This document shows positions 5,741-6,840 of a stretch of DNA of 6,840 nucleotides, piece after piece. The notes below the pieces were generated by a model. That model did no database searches. It was not told where the DNA came from and saw only the letters and a program-made list of their open reading frames with translations. A program made the position numbers and the translations under genes. This stretch comes from an uncultured beta proteobacterium (lineage in GTDB: Bacteria; Pseudomonadota; Gammaproteobacteria; Burkholderiales; Burkholderiaceae): contig CAJARE010000237.1 in assembly GCA_903944255.1 (NCBI GenBank), positions 1 to 6,840 of the forward strand. Direction: 5' to 3'. Numbering within the stretch: the stretch's first letter is position 1; each line of letters starts with the position of its first letter.

Positions 5741-6840
5741 CTGAGAACGATATCGTATTGCTCTTGTCGGAAGCTACCTTCTGCCTGGAGTGTTATCGGC
5801 TTGTCAATAAAGTCACCCAATTGGGCTAAGAATTGATTTTCCTCTTCTAAAAAGAGGTCAATCACATCTGGAGCTGCAACAATCCTAAATTCTCGCGGAT
5901 TAAATTGGCGATGTTCACGAACAATTTCACGCAAAATTTCATAGCAGATGGTTTGAGGCGTCTTCACCTCACCTTTACCCATGCAAGTAGCGCAGGGCTC
6001 GCAGGTGATATGGGCTAAGGATTCACGGGTGCGTTTACGGGTCATCTCTACCAATCCTAGAGAAGAGAAATCGTTTACCGATGTACGTGCATGATCGCGT
6101 TCTAAGTTGCGCTTGAGCTCATGTAATACCGATTCTTGGTGATCCTTGCTAACCATATCAATGAAGTCGATGATGATGATGCCACCCAGATTGCGCAAAC
6201 GTAATTGACGAGCAATTGCTTGGGCTGCCTCAAGATTGGTTTTAAAGACCGTGTCATCTAAATTACGCGCACCCACATAGCTGCCGGTATTGACATCGAC
6301 GGTAGTCATTGATTCAGTTTGGTCAATCATCAGATAACCACCTGATTTGAGATCTACTCTGCGACCCAAAGCTTTATTAATTTCAGAATCAACATCGAAT
6401 AAATCAAATAGGGCGCGTTCACCTCGGTGCAGCGTTAACTTTCCTAATAAATTCGGCATATATAGGCTAGCAAAACCTTTTAGTTTCTCAAAGTTCTCCG
6501 CTGAGTCGACTCGTATTTGTGTCGTTTCGTCACCAGCAACATCGCGTAGCACTCGCTCCGCCAAACTGAGATCTTGATAAAGCAGGCTCGGTGCAGAATG
6601 GTGATTCATGGATTCACGAATGTTTTCCCAGGTACTACGCAAGTAAAGCATGTCATGTTGTAACTCGGTCTCAGTCGCATCTTGAGCACTCGTGCGCACG
6701 ATAATTCCACCTTTTTCTTCAGCAGACATCAAGCCAGCAAGACGGGCTTTGATTGCCTCACGTTCTTCGGGTTGATCAATCCGTTGTGATACGCCGATAT
6801 ATTTCTCTGTGGCGGTATCACTACCAGATGGTGGTAAATA
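5737..6840 (-). CDS. rng: Ribonuclease G, C-terminal 367 residues (5' end outside window)
   Basis: RNase G is an endoribonuclease of the RNase E/G family that matures the 16S rRNA 5' end and decays some mRNAs. The frame is open to the window edge (YLPPSGSDTATEKYIGVSQR), so the apparent TTG/ATG starts at 6732 and 6729 are internal. The S1 domain lies outside the window. GGIIVRT (fragment residues 44-50) holds the Arg-Thr of the 5'-monophosphate sensor. The catalytic metal ligands are seen as VDVN (D182, N184) and IIDFIDM (D225). Their 43-residue spacing equals D303 to D346 in E. coli RNase E. CEPCATCMGKG (280-290) holds the zinc-link CxxC (C283, C286) in the style of RNase G. The protein ends about 80 residues later (QYDIVLS), without the long disordered scaffold tail of RNase E, which settles G over E. 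Its TAA overlaps the msbA TAA within the sequence TTAA. Confidence 0.95.
   Translation of the reverse strand, partial: YLPPSGSDTATEKYIGVSQRIDQPEEREAIKARLAGLMSAEEKGGIIVRTSAQDATETELQHDMLYLRSTWENIRESMNHHSAPSLLYQDLSLAERVLRDVAGDETTQIRVDSAENFEKLKGFASLYMPNLLGKLTLHRGERALFDLFDVDSEINKALGRRVDLKSGGYLMIDQTESMTTVDVNTGSYVGARNLDDTVFKTNLEAAQAIARQLRLRNLGGIIIIDFIDMVSKDHQESVLHELKRNLERDHARTSVNDFSSLGLVEMTRKRTRESLAHITCEPCATCMGKGEVKTPQTICYEILREIVREHRQFNPREFRIVAAPDVIDLFLEEENQFLAQLGDFIDKPITLQAEGSFRQEQYDIVLS

Noticed and set aside
5747..5756. ACGATATCGT palindrome just after the msbA stop
   Set aside because: It is a loopless 10-bp palindrome explained by rng codons for QYDIVL, with no T-run, so it is not a terminator and only weakly an operator candidate.
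6727..6732. TTG/ATG at the apparent start of the rng frame
   Set aside because: The frame continues to the window edge with conserved RNase G sequence (YIGVSQRI), so these are internal codons and not a start.

Overview
The window is about 6.8 kb of ordinary, very tightly packed bacterial chromosome. It holds six protein genes and no intergenic stretch longer than about 10 bp. The protein sequences (a DnaE tail, MsbA, RNase G and an LPS glycosyltransferase set) and a GC content in the mid-40s by hand-counted samples suggest a betaproteobacterium of the Burkholderiales with a streamlined genome. Polynucleobacter is my best guess. That is inference from protein style, composition and compactness, not a database result.

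Layout. At 1-1266 (+) is the C-terminal third of dnaE, the replicative DNA polymerase III alpha subunit, cut by the window start. Facing it on the minus strand is a three-gene glycosyltransferase block, transcribed right to left. It starts with a WaaE/KdtX-like GT2 enzyme (3966-3205), then a second GT2 enzyme with a GT7-like C-terminal half (3208-2429), then a GT9 heptosyltransferase-like enzyme (2418-1270). The first two overlap by ATGA and the third follows after 10 bp, so the block is very likely one operon. Divergent from it, with only 10 bp between start codons, is msbA (3977-5740, +), the lipid A-core flippase. Convergent with msbA is rng/cafA (RNase G, minus strand, 5737 to beyond 6840), cut by the window end and lacking its N-terminal S1 region here.

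How the genes fit together. The three glycosyltransferases probably add sugars to the LPS inner or outer core on the cytoplasmic face of the inner membrane, and MsbA flips the finished lipid A-core. The divergent pair therefore joins core assembly with core export. dnaE and rng are unrelated housekeeping neighbours.

I see no mobile element, CRISPR array, RNA gene, toxin-antitoxin pair or convincing intrinsic terminator, and no undescribed system. The points worth a second look are small-scale. They are the compressed msbA/glycosyltransferase divergent start with a perfect TATAAT and a 15-bp palindrome, a GC-rich segment in the 5' half of the WaaE-like gene, an exact zero-frame A AAA AAG heptamer in dnaE, and two convergent gene ends with no room for terminators.
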